DNA of 64,000 bases from Galeopsis tetrahit (Eukaryota > Streptophyta > Magnoliopsida > Lamiales > Lamiaceae): positions 69,580,265 through 69,644,264 of the forward strand of contig OY776121.1 in the NCBI GenBank assembly GCA_963675135.1. Reading direction: 5' to 3'. Positions 1-9,916 of the stretch are shown here, piece by piece (within the stretch, counting starts at the first letter, position 1; each line of letters starts with the position of its first letter). Under the pieces are notes generated by a model. The model was given only the letters and a program-made list of their open reading frames with translations. It ran no database searches and was not told the DNA's origin. Position numbers and translations under genes: made by a program.

Positions 1-1072
1 TCTCATAAGCTGTTTGTACTTGTAACAAGTACTCTTAAAGTGCCCAGATTTTCCCACATTCTTTTTTTTCTCCACTAGAATTGGACATCAAAGGCTCAAA
101 AAGCTAAATGGTTAAACATGGTAGGTTGCCAAGAGAATGGGAACTCAAGCTCAAACGGTCTAACTACGGAAGATTTCTTTGGTTATTGGGAAGAATATGG
201 CTAAGTGACTTGTAGTACGAAAGATGGCCTACATCATATCTCAAAGTATCACACAAGTATGATCTCAAGCAAGAACTTGGACAAGTTCTAGAAAAGCAAG
301 CAATGAATTGATCCACTCAAAAATGAAATAAACCGGATTAATGCATCGGTTCAAAACTCAACTCTCACCGGTTCATTCAAGACTCAAATATTCATCAATC
401 ATCACCACACATAACTCATTGTGCATGCAAAACATCCATAGGCAACAAGATGACAACAACACAAACAAGATGATTCATTCCAATTATGTACACATTCAAG
501 GAATCAAATTCACAACAAATCATCATCAAATGTGTCTCAATGATCACTAAAGCTCAAATTGCGCGCATACACAAAAGTACACATTGGTGTCAATAGAAAA
601 TGTAAAAACGAACATACCCCCCCAAACTTTTTCATTGCCAAGCAATTAAAAGTTTGGAAAAATAGTTTTGCAATGATATTGAAACCAAGTGCTAAACATA
701 CAAATCTACACACATGGGCCACTATCCCAACAATTAAAAACAAGAGTAGCTAAGCAATCAATATTATGAATAAGAATATAAATTCCACTACCCCCCCTAA
801 CTTAGTCATTGCTATGCAATTCATAAGAATTGGGGTGGGCGTACCTCTTACGATTGCTATAGCTACACCTTCTTCGAAGCACGAGGTTCCCCTTTCGATC
901 CACTTGTCCATTCGATCCAAGCTTCTCCAACTAACATCAAAACTCACAAACACATCAAACTAAACTAACAAAACAAATAAAATGAACAAGAATTGAAAAA
1001 AGCAAGTAAAAATGGGTTGCCTCCCATTTAGCGCTAGGTTTAACGTCCTATGCCGGACGGAACTTAACAAGT
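1..1072 (-). repeat. Non-coding 3' internal region of Athila-like retrotransposon
   Basis: No coding sequence is seen. The segment lies downstream, in minus orientation, of the gag-protease ORF and resembles the stretch at about 5200-6060: both carry the same stretch around 'gtaggttgcc' (near 120 and 5246) and the same 'gggttgcctcccatttagcg' block (1014 and 6004). C-rich tracts followed by 'aaactt' or 'taactt' near 617 and 790 resemble degenerate polypurine tracts on the minus strand. The element runs off the left edge of the window, so its second LTR is not visible. Confidence 0.7.
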
Positions 1073-4000
1073 TCAAACTTCCCTTTCTTTGAATGGAGGA
1101 TGATAGTGCTTGACATTGTGCTCATCGGTGATGAACACTTCGTCCTCCTCACTTTCCAACGCAATGCCTCCTTCATAGGCCAATTTCTTCATGACCAACA
1201 TTTTGCGTTCCTTGAGTTTCATCTTTCCAAGTACTTCCATCACTCCCAAGGTGCCCCATACCACCGTATCTCCAATTTCAAAGCCTTTTTCGATCATTCT
1301 CTCCTTCGAACTCTTCCTTCTTCCCTCTTCATCTTCACTACCCTCAAGGAATTTACCAAAACTCTTCTCCTTATCAAACTCCCCCAAACTTGAGTTTTGC
1401 TCAAGTTTAGGTGTTTGCTTCAATTTTTTATCATCTCCCGGATCTTTCAATGGAGCTTTTGGTGAGGGCTCTTTCACACAAATGTCAAGTTCTTTGACAA
1501 AGTGAGATTCCTTCTTTCTTTGGTCACTTTCAATTGAACCATGCTTGGTGAAAATCACCTTCTCTCCATTCACTTCCAATGTCACCTCCCCTTTTCTCAA
1601 ATTGATGTTTGCTCCCCCCGTGGCAAGAAACGGCCTCCCAAGAATCAATGGGATATTTGCATCTTCTTTCATATCTAACACCACGAAGTCGGCCGGAATG
1701 ATGAACTTGTCAATTTTCACCAATACATCTTCAATGATCCCTTTAGGATGGGTGATGGAACGATCCGCTAATTGGAGAGTAATTGATGTGGGCACTACTT
1801 CTCCAAGTCCCAAACGCTTGAAGATTGAAAGTGGCATCAAATTGATGCTAGCTCCCAAATCACAAAGAGCTTTCATCATGGGACCATCACTAATCTCACA
1901 TGGGAGAGTGAAACTACCCGGATCCTTGAGCTTTTCGGGAGGGGTTCGTTGAAGGATAGCACTACACTCTTCGGTCAACTTGATCTTCTCATCATCCACT
2001 AGTTTCTTTTTGTTTGCTATTGCATCCTTTAGAAACTTCATGTAATGAGGTATTTGCTCTAAAGCATCCGAAAGTGGAAGATCAATGTGGATTTTCTTGA
2101 AGATATCCAAAAACTTCCCAAACTTCTCATCCATTCTCTTCATGTATCTTCCCGGGTATGGAAGTGGCTCATATGTAATGGGCACCCCCCATTTATCAAA
2201 AGGTACCTCAAGCTTCTTCTTCTTCAAATCTTTTGCAATTCTCCACTTTGGAATTCTTGGAGCAACCTCTTCACTTCCAACTTTCTCTATCCTTTTCTTT
2301 TCCTCTTCCTCCTTTTCTTTTGCCTTCAACACTTCACCATCTTCCAATTCAATTGAAGAAACTTCATAATGTTCACCACTTGAAATGGTAATAGCATTAC
2401 AATGCTCACGTGGGTTTACCTCGGTGTTTGAGGGCAATTTACCCTTTATATGTTGAGATCCAATGGAAGTTACCAATTGTCCCAATTGGAATTCCATCGC
2501 TTTTTGGTTACTCAAGAGTTGAGCAAGGATGGACTCGGTTGCTTCGACTTTCTTCTCAATTGTTTCAAATCTCTTGTCACTCATATCCATCCTCTTCATG
2601 AGGTGTGCAAGAAGCTCATCCGTGGAGGACTTTCCTTCTCCACTTGGGAGTTTTGCTCCGGGATCAAATCCTGGAGGATATTGAATAGCACCTTTAGGAT
2701 TTGAATATGACAAATTCTCATTCCTCCGAAAATTCGGGTTTTGAGGAGCTTGGTATTGAGGGGATGGTCCCCCTTGACCTTGAGATGATGAAGATTGCCC
2801 TTGGAATCGGTTTTGGGGAGGAGCTTGATATCCTTGACCACGATTTTGATATGGTGGTTGGCCTTGATATTGTCGATTCCCTTGAAAATTTTGTGGATAT
2901 CCTTGTTGACCCATGTATTGCACTTCTTCCATATGTCCCAATTGAGGATCTTCTTGCACAAAAGATAAATGATTATCTCTTGTTTGAGATAAAACATTTA
3001 CCTTTTCAATGAGTGTAGACATCATTGCTCTTATGCTATCATTAGCATCCACTTGGGCTACCCGATTTTGTGCTCCACGGTCTACTCTCGTCTTGAAAGT
3101 ATTGCTTGCTATCCCTTCTATGATGTCATTGATCTCCTCTACCGATTTCATCCAAATTGAACCCCCCGCACAAGCGTCAATGTGGTGTTGATCTTCCAAT
3201 CGCAACCCACCAACGAACCAACAAGTTGTTTGTTCAATTGGGAAACCATGATGGGGGCATGTGATGAGAAGACTCGTAAATCTTTCCCATGCTTCTTTGA
3301 TTCCCTCATTTGGACCTTGTTTGAACGTAGAGATCTTTTGCTTGGCTTCCATCGTCTTTGAAGGAGGGTAGTACTTCAATAGGAATCTTTTCTTCAAATC
3401 TTCCCACGTCCTCACTTCTCCGGCGGGAATGCTTGATTGTACCCAAGCTTTTGCTTTCCCCGACAATGTAAACGGAAATAGCCTCATCTTTTTAGCATCT
3501 TCCGACACTCCATTTTGCTTGAGAGTGTCGGCTATCTCCAAGAATTGAGCAAGATGTTCATTCGGGTCTTCCTCAAATCCTTCCTCCGTCCTTCCTTCAA
3601 ATTGTCTCTCCCTCAACATCCTTAATAAAGAGACACTAATCTCAAAGTTGTTTGCCTCCACCCTTGGTCTTGCCAACCCATCGTAATGCTCCCTAGGTTG
3701 AGGCTCAAAATATTCCCTCATTGGCCTTCCATGGTAAACACGTTGAGGCTCTTCCATATGTGGAGGAGGAGGGATGTATTCCTCTTGAATGTGTTGAGGT
3801 GGAGGATATTGGTAAGGTGGAGGGTAAGGGTGTTGAGGTGGTGGATATTGATGAGGTTGAGGTGGTGGATAGTAAGCTTGTTGTGGAGGTGGATAAGGGT
3901 AAGGATAGTATCCTTGATATGGAAGGTGGTTTTGAGGTGGATATTGTGGATTTGGGTTATGGAGATTTGGTGGTGGGTTTGGAGGTGGATTCCCTCCAAC

Positions 4001-4198
4001 TTGGTTTGCAACTTGGTGGTTCTCTCTTTGAGGCTCATCATCTCCAAGTGGTGGAGGATTCATCTCTTCAATGTTCTCCATCTCAAATGGTTCTTCTATG
4101 ACTCTTTGTCGGTTCCTACTTCGATTCCTTCTTCTTGCGTGTGCCTCGATCTCAAGGTCTAACGGTTCAAGGTTTCCTCCACGTGATCTTGTGATCAT
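1073..4198 (-). CDS. Gag-protease polyprotein of an Athila-like Ty3/gypsy element
   Basis: An uninterrupted 1041-residue ORF. The N-terminal ~170 residues are rich in Pro, Tyr and Gln. A retrotransposon gag (capsid) domain follows at roughly residues 190-340, recognisable from 'FTLSGKAKAW' and 'KKRFLLKYYPP'. A second Gln/Pro-rich stretch and a coiled coil ('EATESILAQLLSNQKAMEFQ') come next. A retropepsin-like domain has its catalytic Asp near residue 780 in 'CDLGASINLMP'; Leu replaces the usual Ser/Thr after the Asp, as is common in Athila proteases. There is no reverse transcriptase, RNase H or integrase: the frame stops and non-coding DNA follows. This is the architecture of gag-only non-autonomous elements (TR-GAG type). 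It would need pol supplied by a relative. The intact frame suggests a recent insertion or selection on gag. Confidence 0.9.
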   Translation of the reverse strand: MITRSRGGNLEPLDLEIEAHARRRNRSRNRQRVIEEPFEMENIEEMNPPPLGDDEPQRENHQVANQVGGNPPPNPPPNLHNPNPQYPPQNHLPYQGYYPYPYPPPQQAYYPPPQPHQYPPPQHPYPPPYQYPPPQHIQEEYIPPPPHMEEPQRVYHGRPMREYFEPQPREHYDGLARPRVEANNFEISVSLLRMLRERQFEGRTEEGFEEDPNEHLAQFLEIADTLKQNGVSEDAKKMRLFPFTLSGKAKAWVQSSIPAGEVRTWEDLKKRFLLKYYPPSKTMEAKQKISTFKQGPNEGIKEAWERFTSLLITCPHHGFPIEQTTCWFVGGLRLEDQHHIDACAGGSIWMKSVEEINDIIEGIASNTFKTRVDRGAQNRVAQVDANDSIRAMMSTLIEKVNVLSQTRDNHLSFVQEDPQLGHMEEVQYMGQQGYPQNFQGNRQYQGQPPYQNRGQGYQAPPQNRFQGQSSSSQGQGGPSPQYQAPQNPNFRRNENLSYSNPKGAIQYPPGFDPGAKLPSGEGKSSTDELLAHLMKRMDMSDKRFETIEKKVEATESILAQLLSNQKAMEFQLGQLVTSIGSQHIKGKLPSNTEVNPREHCNAITISSGEHYEVSSIELEDGEVLKAKEKEEEEKKRIEKVGSEEVAPRIPKWRIAKDLKKKKLEVPFDKWGVPITYEPLPYPGRYMKRMDEKFGKFLDIFKKIHIDLPLSDALEQIPHYMKFLKDAIANKKKLVDDEKIKLTEECSAILQRTPPEKLKDPGSFTLPCEISDGPMMKALCDLGASINLMPLSIFKRLGLGEVVPTSITLQLADRSITHPKGIIEDVLVKIDKFIIPADFVVLDMKEDANIPLILGRPFLATGGANINLRKGEVTLEVNGEKVIFTKHGSIESDQRKKESHFVKELDICVKEPSPKAPLKDPGDDKKLKQTPKLEQNSSLGEFDKEKSFGKFLEGSEDEEGRRKSSKERMIEKGFEIGDTVVWGTLGVMEVLGKMKLKERKMLVMKKLAYEGGIALESEEDEVFITDEHNVKHYHPPFKEREV

Positions 4199-4318
4199 GC
4201 ACCTACAAAAGAATTATGTCAAAGCCCACCAAGATGAACAAAAATAAAAACGGAAAAGAAATGCTACTATCAATAACACTTAACAAACTCTAAGTCTCAC
4301 TAACAACACTCGCTTAAG

Positions 4319-4336
4319 TCCCCGGCAGCGGCGCCA
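4319..4336 (-). other. Primer-binding site, tRNA-Asp type, without adjacent LTR
   Basis: On the minus strand this reads TGGCGCCGCTGCCGGGGA, the same 18 bases as at 7274-7291. It fits the 3' end of plant tRNA-Asp, the usual primer of Athila elements. It sits 120 bp upstream of the 1041-residue gag ORF, where a primer site belongs, but no LTR abuts it; a T-rich tract does instead. Confidence 0.75.
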
Positions 4337-4432
4337 TTTTCTTAATTTCTTCTTTTTCTTTTTTTATTTTATTTTTTATTTTATTTTTTATTTTATTTTA
4401 TTTATTTTATTTTTTTTTTCATTTTTTTTTTT
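4337..4432. repeat. T-rich low-complexity tract
   Basis: About 95 bp made almost only of T with scattered A and C, largely repeats of 'tttta'. It fills the place between a polypurine-tract-like sequence and a primer site where an LTR is expected. Confidence 0.85.
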
Positions 4433-4469
4433 CCCCCCAAACTTAAAGTGTTGCTCGTCCCCGAGCAAC
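4433..4469 (-). other. Polypurine-tract-like block with perfect hairpin
   Basis: On the minus strand a perfect 8-bp stem, GTTGCTCG...CGAGCAAC (4450-4469, 4-nt loop), is followed by CTTTAAGTTTGGGGGG. This hairpin-plus-G-tract arrangement typically lies just before the 3' LTR of Athila/Tat-type plant elements, so it marks the 3' end of the upstream element's internal domain. Here the LTR that should follow is absent. Confidence 0.6.
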
Positions 4470-6065
4470 GAAAGAAAATAGAACAAGTGGAAGGATTGTG
4501 AAGGAATTCATTCAAGCCAAAATAGAATAAGTGATTGTCAAATTATCTACATCTAGTCAAGGCAAGAAGTAGAAATATCAACAAGCAAATTCACAAGTTA
4601 TGCTCAAATTCATGCAAGATTAAGTGCTCAATTCACAATATCCTCACAAGTAAGTGTATCACTCACCACTCAAAAGTGTATATCAAGGAAGTGTATGCTC
4701 TCAACATCAAATCACACAAGTGCACTACCATATGCTTGCCAAATATCTAAGTTCTCCACCACATGAAAGTGTTCAATCAATGAATCAACAAGGACTTCAC
4801 ATTTGGTTGTAATGTAGGCTCTTTGGTTAAGGTAGGGAAGATTTGGATAAAGTGACTCATAAACTAGTGGAGTAAGAAGGAAAGTTGCAATTGATCAAGT
4901 TGCAACTCAACGTTCTACATCCCACACAATTTACTCGCTCCTTTTCTTTTTAAGCTCATTACTCACCATCAACCAATGAACACTTTTGAACTTCAAGCTC
5001 TACCAAATTCTTGTGCATAAGAGAGTTTTCTTTTTTGGTTTTTTTTTTCTTACATCAACTCAATCTTTTTTTTGCACAACTCATAATTCATCTTTTTTTT
5101 TTTCTTTTCAATCTCTTCACTTTCCAACCAAACAAATCCACCAAATTCATATTTCACCTCAATTCAACCACATTTGTCAACAGTCAAGCTCCACTAGTTC
5201 ATAGGGAAATTTAGGCTCATAAAAGATGGACAATGGGCTAAACATGTAGGTTGCCAAAGAAATATAGGTCAATAGGCTCAAAGTGGCTAACTACGGAAAA
5301 ATTTCATTTGGTATGGAAAATTTGGCCAAGTGACTATTCAAAACAAAGATGGCCTTACATCACTTCCAAAGATTTCACACAAATAGTAGCCTCAAACAAG
5401 ACAATTGGCAAGTTCTAGAGCACACAAGCATGAATGATACTCACATGAAGGATAATAGACCATAATATATTAAAGTCTAAAGGCTCTAAAGCTCACAAGC
5501 TTGTCTAATTATGAATTGAGAGCACCAAATCAAACACAAATCTTCACAAAATCAAGTGAACAAGCAAGCATCAATCAATACCAACAAGCTCAACCAAACT
5601 TCAATAACCAACAATCACCATCAATGAAGCCTCAAATACCAACCATCCACAAGATATCTCAATCATCAAAGCTAAACAAAATATAGGACAAACGATGCAA
5701 TAATAATGAAGGTAAGCACACGAAATCTCCCCCAAACTTAAATAAAACTATCTAGTTGAATGCAAAGTTTGGGGTTAAGTGTGTTACCTAGGAAAATATC
5801 CACCAAGTGAGCTCACAAAAGAAGCAAGCTACCACAACCGATTGTCCCTTGAACTTCTTAGCACCAAAACACCACTACCCTTGAGCTCCACCATGCGTAT
5901 CTCACATCCTTGACCACCAATACAACACTCAACCTACAAAACAAAAACTAAACAAAAGATCAAACGAGCTACAACTCTAAAAAATAAAAGAAAGCAATAA
6001 AGAATGGGTTGCCTCCCATTTAGCGCTAAGTTTAACGTCTTCAAGCCGGACGGAAATAACAAAAC
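4470..6065 (-). repeat. Non-coding internal region of the upstream Athila-like unit
   Basis: No convincing ORF. The sequence is A/C-rich on the plus strand with many 'caag' and 'caaa' words. The segment 5200-6060 is a diverged copy of 1-1050, including the conserved 'tagcgctaagtttaacgtc' block near 6021. It lies downstream, on the minus strand, of the 355-residue gag-like ORF. Confidence 0.65.
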
Positions 6066-7133
6066 TCATCGGAAAGGCCATGGATATCGATCCTCCTTCC
6101 CATTGTATTTCAACCTTTGAGCTTCAAACTCAAGGAGTCTCTCATTAATGGAAGACCAATCTCTTGCATCTTTCTTGCATATTTCTCTCAACGGATGTTC
6201 TTCTTGCTCTTCCTCCATCCTCTTTTTCCATTGCTCTCCCTTTTGCTCAAGAATGCCCAAGCACTTCTCAATTTCTGTCTTTGGATCAAAGTGATCAAGA
6301 GGCAAAATAAAATCAATAGAAACATCAATATCAAGTAAAGTGAAAATTGAAGAGTTTAAAGGTTTAGAAATGCTCATTTCGCTCTCCAACTCATCTTGGG
6401 ATGCTTCTTGATCTTCTTGTTCTTTGTTGCTCATGTCTTCAAGTGGATACCCCTTTTCATCCTCATCCTCATCCTCAATTGAGTTTTCCTCTTCTTGCAT
6501 TTTTTTCACGGCGATGGTCAATTGTCCAAGTTGGAATTCCATCGATTTTTGATTACTAACAAGTTGAGCAAGGATAGAGTCGGTTGCTTCCATCTTCTTA
6601 TCATTTGCTTCCCTCCTTTTTTCACTTGCTTCCATCTTTTCCAAGACGAGTGCAATGAGCTCTTTTGTAGTATCACATTCCTCATTGTTTGGTGACCAAT
6701 GTGCATTACTTTCCCACTCTTGATATTGATAATGAGAAGGAGCTTGTTGCATTTGATAATCGTACTCAAAGCTGCTCCCACTATCATACCAATTTCCTTC
6801 TGAAACTCCATTGAATTCAAAGCATGGTTCCTCCATAGGTGGAGGAGGAGGTGGACGATACAATTCTTCAGGTGGTGGAGGAGGATATGGATATGGTGGA
6901 TCAAAGTGTTGAGGAGGAGGGTATTGATGTGGAGGTGGAGGGTAATATCCTTGCGGAAGAGGTGATGCTTCTTCATTCCTCCAATCTTGATAATAGGAGG
7001 GAACTTGTTGCATTTGATAATGGTGATCAAAGTTCCTCCAATCATCGTAGCTCACATCTCCATGTTGTGGAGGATAAATCATTCCACGTTGATCATAGCA
7101 ATGATTCCATGGGTATTGATTATATCCATCCAT
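6066..7133 (-). CDS. Short gag-like protein lacking the capsid core
   Basis: A 355-residue intact ORF. The N-terminal half is Tyr/Gln/Pro-rich, with motifs such as 'HQYPPPQH' and 'PPPMEEP' shared with the 1041-residue ORF nearby. Residues ~150-215 form a coiled coil ('EATDSILAQLVSNQKSMEFQ') that matches the other ORF almost word for word. The capsid domain that separates these two modules in the longer protein is missing, and so is the protease. The C-terminal ~130 residues are acidic and charged and have no partner in the longer ORF. It is a retrotransposon-derived gag variant, 140 bp downstream of its own primer site and LTR. Whether it is a functional accessory protein or an internally deleted gag cannot be told from sequence alone. 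Confidence 0.7.
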   Translation of the reverse strand: MDGYNQYPWNHCYDQRGMIYPPQHGDVSYDDWRNFDHHYQMQQVPSYYQDWRNEEASPLPQGYYPPPPHQYPPPQHFDPPYPYPPPPPEELYRPPPPPPMEEPCFEFNGVSEGNWYDSGSSFEYDYQMQQAPSHYQYQEWESNAHWSPNNEECDTTKELIALVLEKMEASEKRREANDKKMEATDSILAQLVSNQKSMEFQLGQLTIAVKKMQEEENSIEDEDEDEKGYPLEDMSNKEQEDQEASQDELESEMSISKPLNSSIFTLLDIDVSIDFILPLDHFDPKTEIEKCLGILEQKGEQWKKRMEEEQEEHPLREICKKDARDWSSINERLLEFEAQRLKYNGKEDRYPWPFR

Positions 7134-7273
7134 CTAATCGATAAAGTGCACACCTACAAAATAACAAAGTATCAAATTCAAAGAAAACAACTAAAAACAA
7201 AATAACAAAAATAAAATGCTACTAGTAACACCACTCAACAAGTTTCAAGTCCCACGTAAGACTTTCAACTAGA

Positions 7274-7291
7274 TCCCCGGCAGCGGCGCCA
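7274..7291 (-). other. Primer-binding site, tRNA-Asp type
   Basis: Minus-strand TGGCGCCGCTGCCGGGGA, one base from the end of the LTR at 7293-8921. This is the standard spacing for an Athila-like element primed by tRNA-Asp. Confidence 0.85.
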
Positions 7292-7292
7292 T

Positions 7293-8921
7293 TGACTTGG
7301 TTCGTATTTTGCACACTTTTTAGTACAACAATAACAATCCCCACAAGCGTATGGGTTCGTTATAGTTGAGTAAGTATACGACCTACTAGTTATCGTCCAA
7401 GGACCTAGAGAGAGCGTGGAGCCCCAAAACTATACGTCAAAATGGTGTTATAGAAGCTAAATGTGAGGAGTAAGCAAATATCAACTAAGAAAATAGAAAA
7501 CTAATGCAATCAACTAAACTAACTCTCAATAATGAAAGTGCAAAGTGAGAAAGCATTGCCTCGGGTGTTTCCGTTTTGTGAGCAATTAAGTGAACTAGTG
7601 AACCAATTACATGATTTTACTACGAATTCGGGTTAAGCTAAAGGCTATCACATGTGTGTGTAAACCCCCTCGGAAGGCATAGGTCAACATCGTGCATTGA
7701 TTAGCAATTATAGGATCTAATCAAATACCATAAGCTCCTAAGATAGTGTTTCATAAGCACTTTCAACACGGTTACTAATGCTTATGAAACGCCCTCTCAC
7801 CAAACTCCTAGACGACCTCTACTCGTTTAGTGTCTAAGGTTGTCGGTCTAGCCATTAACACCCCTCTCGGGTGAGCTAATTACTAATTAACTTCTATTCA
7901 ATTGATCAAAGCTCACACTCACACTCCCAATCATGCTATCCAACTCTCGTTGCAATAAACATAATCGAAAATGCTCGCTAATAGGGTTGATCAACCAAAT
8001 GAATCAATCAAAGTACAACTCTAGAAACATCAACACCCAAATTCTAAGCTAATCATGCAATTAATCTACAATTACACTAATTATCATCAAAACATCAACA
8101 CCCAAGGCAATTGGAGATTAGCCCATGTCTAAATTAACAACTAAAATAAAACTAATAGAAATTAAACTACAAAACATGAATGAAAATGAAATTACCAAAT
8201 TAAAATTGCAATAATAGAAAAATATCACCTCTTGTCTTCAAATCCTCTAAAGCTAACATTAAATTGAGACACTAAATTAAAATCTATCTAAGAAATGAAA
8301 AGAATAAGCTAATTATCTAATGAGTGGAGTGGTTGGAGGAGAGGAGGGTTTCTCCCCCAATGGAGAGCTCTCTGTTCTCGCCCAATTCGCTTCTCTGCGT
8401 ATTCCCCCCAAATTCTCACGGCTTCTGTGCTGTAAAAAAGGTAAGTGATTGATTGGGCCTAAACAATTCTTATTTTTAATAAATGGGCCAGCTTCTTCAA
8501 TTCACTTGGGCCCATTTAATTGTCGGCAAAAATAATCCCAAACAATCCCATTTAATTGTCCTGCAACTCCATTTCTTTTAATTAATTAATTTGGCCACTA
8601 AATGGGCCTCAAGCATGCATTGGGCTTCCTTCCTTCATTTCCCATCAAGTTGCTCACGCCAATTGACTATGACAAATGGGCTTGACATTTCTCGGCCCTC
8701 CATGTTGCAACCGTTCGTGACCCATAATTTCTTCGATTGATTCCACATTATATTTGTGACGTAATTTGCTCTAAATATCTTCACTTTTCCTACAAATATA
8801 GCAAACTACACATTTTCTCCAAATCAAGTGCAATAAGTCAATTTAGTGTAAAAATGCAATAAAACTCTACAAAATTATGAGAATTAAATACATGAATTTC
8901 AAGCAATTTTCACACTAATCA
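7293..8921 (-). repeat. 5' LTR of Athila-like Ty3/gypsy element (1629 bp)
   Basis: The borders are TG...CA on the minus strand, starting TGATTAGTGTGAAAATTG and ending one base before the primer-binding site. The start resembles the conserved beginning of many plant gypsy LTRs. No coding sequence is seen. No second copy exists in the window, so its age cannot be estimated here. Confidence 0.85.
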
Positions 8922-9190
8922 CCAACTCTTCTGCTCTGATGATCAAAAGCTAACTCTGCTGATAGACTCTATACTGTGTTGATCTTAACTGCACTGACCA
9001 GGTACTGTGCTGACCTGGTACTGTGCTGACCCAAGTACTGTGCTGATCTGGTACTGAGCTGATCTACTCTGTTGAAGTACTGATCTTGGTACACTCTGCT
9101 GAAGTACTGATCTTAGTCCAGTCTGATGAAGTACTGATCTTAATCCAGTCTGTGCTGATCTTACTGTGCTGATCCCAACTGTGCTGAACT
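8922..9190. repeat. Minisatellite of CTGTGCTGA-type words
   Basis: Irregular tandem repeats of about 15-30 bp built on 'tactgtgctgacctgg' and 'gaagtactgatctta', starting at the LTR border. No gene is seen. Confidence 0.75.
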
Positions 9191-9223
9191 CTAAGCATCA
9201 CCTTCTCATCTGATTGAAACCCT

Positions 9224-9720
9224 TCAACTCATCATTGGCTCAGGATGCCCCCGACTTAGGATGTATGCTTCGATACACACCCCCTGCTCTGTAGGAATTG
9301 ACATATGATTTCGAATCATCGTGGATGATGATTTATTTTCACTGCCGGCTGGGGCAACCTTTCGATCTAGGCCTGACTGAACATTTATGAGAAAGGCCCT
9401 AGAAAAAAAAGTACCAGATCGTTTCGAAAGGCGCTTGCTTTGGTTAGTTTCCTTCAGCAGCCCTGCCATAAGAGCATTGAGGCTGTCACAGGTCAACAAC
9501 AAGGGGTTCGATTTCCGACTCCATACCCTTCTTTTGGCTGACGTGCCCCCCTTATGTTATGTGTGCTTTCGCCCTCTCAACATTGCCGCCCTCAGATCTA
9601 AGGGAAGACAAGCATATAGTTTCCCTAAACTAAAAGAAGGGCCAGTCCATTTAAGCGCAAGATACTACCTAACGTTGTAGGACATAGACTGAGCAGTGTC
9701 TTCGGGGTTTATCCTAAATA
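9224..9720. other. GC-richer segment of unknown origin, possibly organelle-derived
   Basis: Base composition is clearly higher in GC than the flanks. Open frames of 92-97 codons exist on both strands with no recognised domain. The texture resembles plant mitochondrial intergenic DNA, so a nuclear insertion of organelle DNA is a possibility, but this is a guess from composition only. Confidence 0.3.
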
Positions 9721-9831
9721 AGGTAAGATTGGTTTCAACTAGCATATGGGCACGGTGCCTAAATCATCTTATCTGATGCTCAGTAGTTTACTGTGCTGAT
9801 TTTGAGATTATGAGATAACACTCACAGCTAA

Positions 9832-9916
9832 GATTTTGGTTAGAATCGCCTTCATCAAAGAGCTTGACAATTCCAAAATCAGCAACAAGGGGGGCTGTAG
9901 TGTTACCGTGATGAAG
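9832..9916 (-). pseudogene. Scrap of LRR receptor-kinase domain
   Basis: On the minus strand the segment translates without a stop to a stretch that starts LHHGNTT and then contains ADFGIVKLFDEGDS. In plant LRR receptor-like kinases the first motif precedes the catalytic HCDLKPSN loop and the second is the DFG activation segment. Here the loop between them is deleted, so the kinase cannot be functional. Only about 28 codons remain and no other kinase sequence is seen nearby. Confidence 0.6.

Noticed and set aside
2596..4162. Several 100-160 codon frames opposite or shifted to the gag-protease ORF
   Set aside because: They are shadows of the Pro/Gln-rich repetitive coding sequence and have no domain of their own.
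8931..9190. CRISPR-like or satellite array
   Set aside because: The repeats are irregular, without constant unit or spacer length, and this is plant nuclear DNA. Minisatellite is the simpler call.
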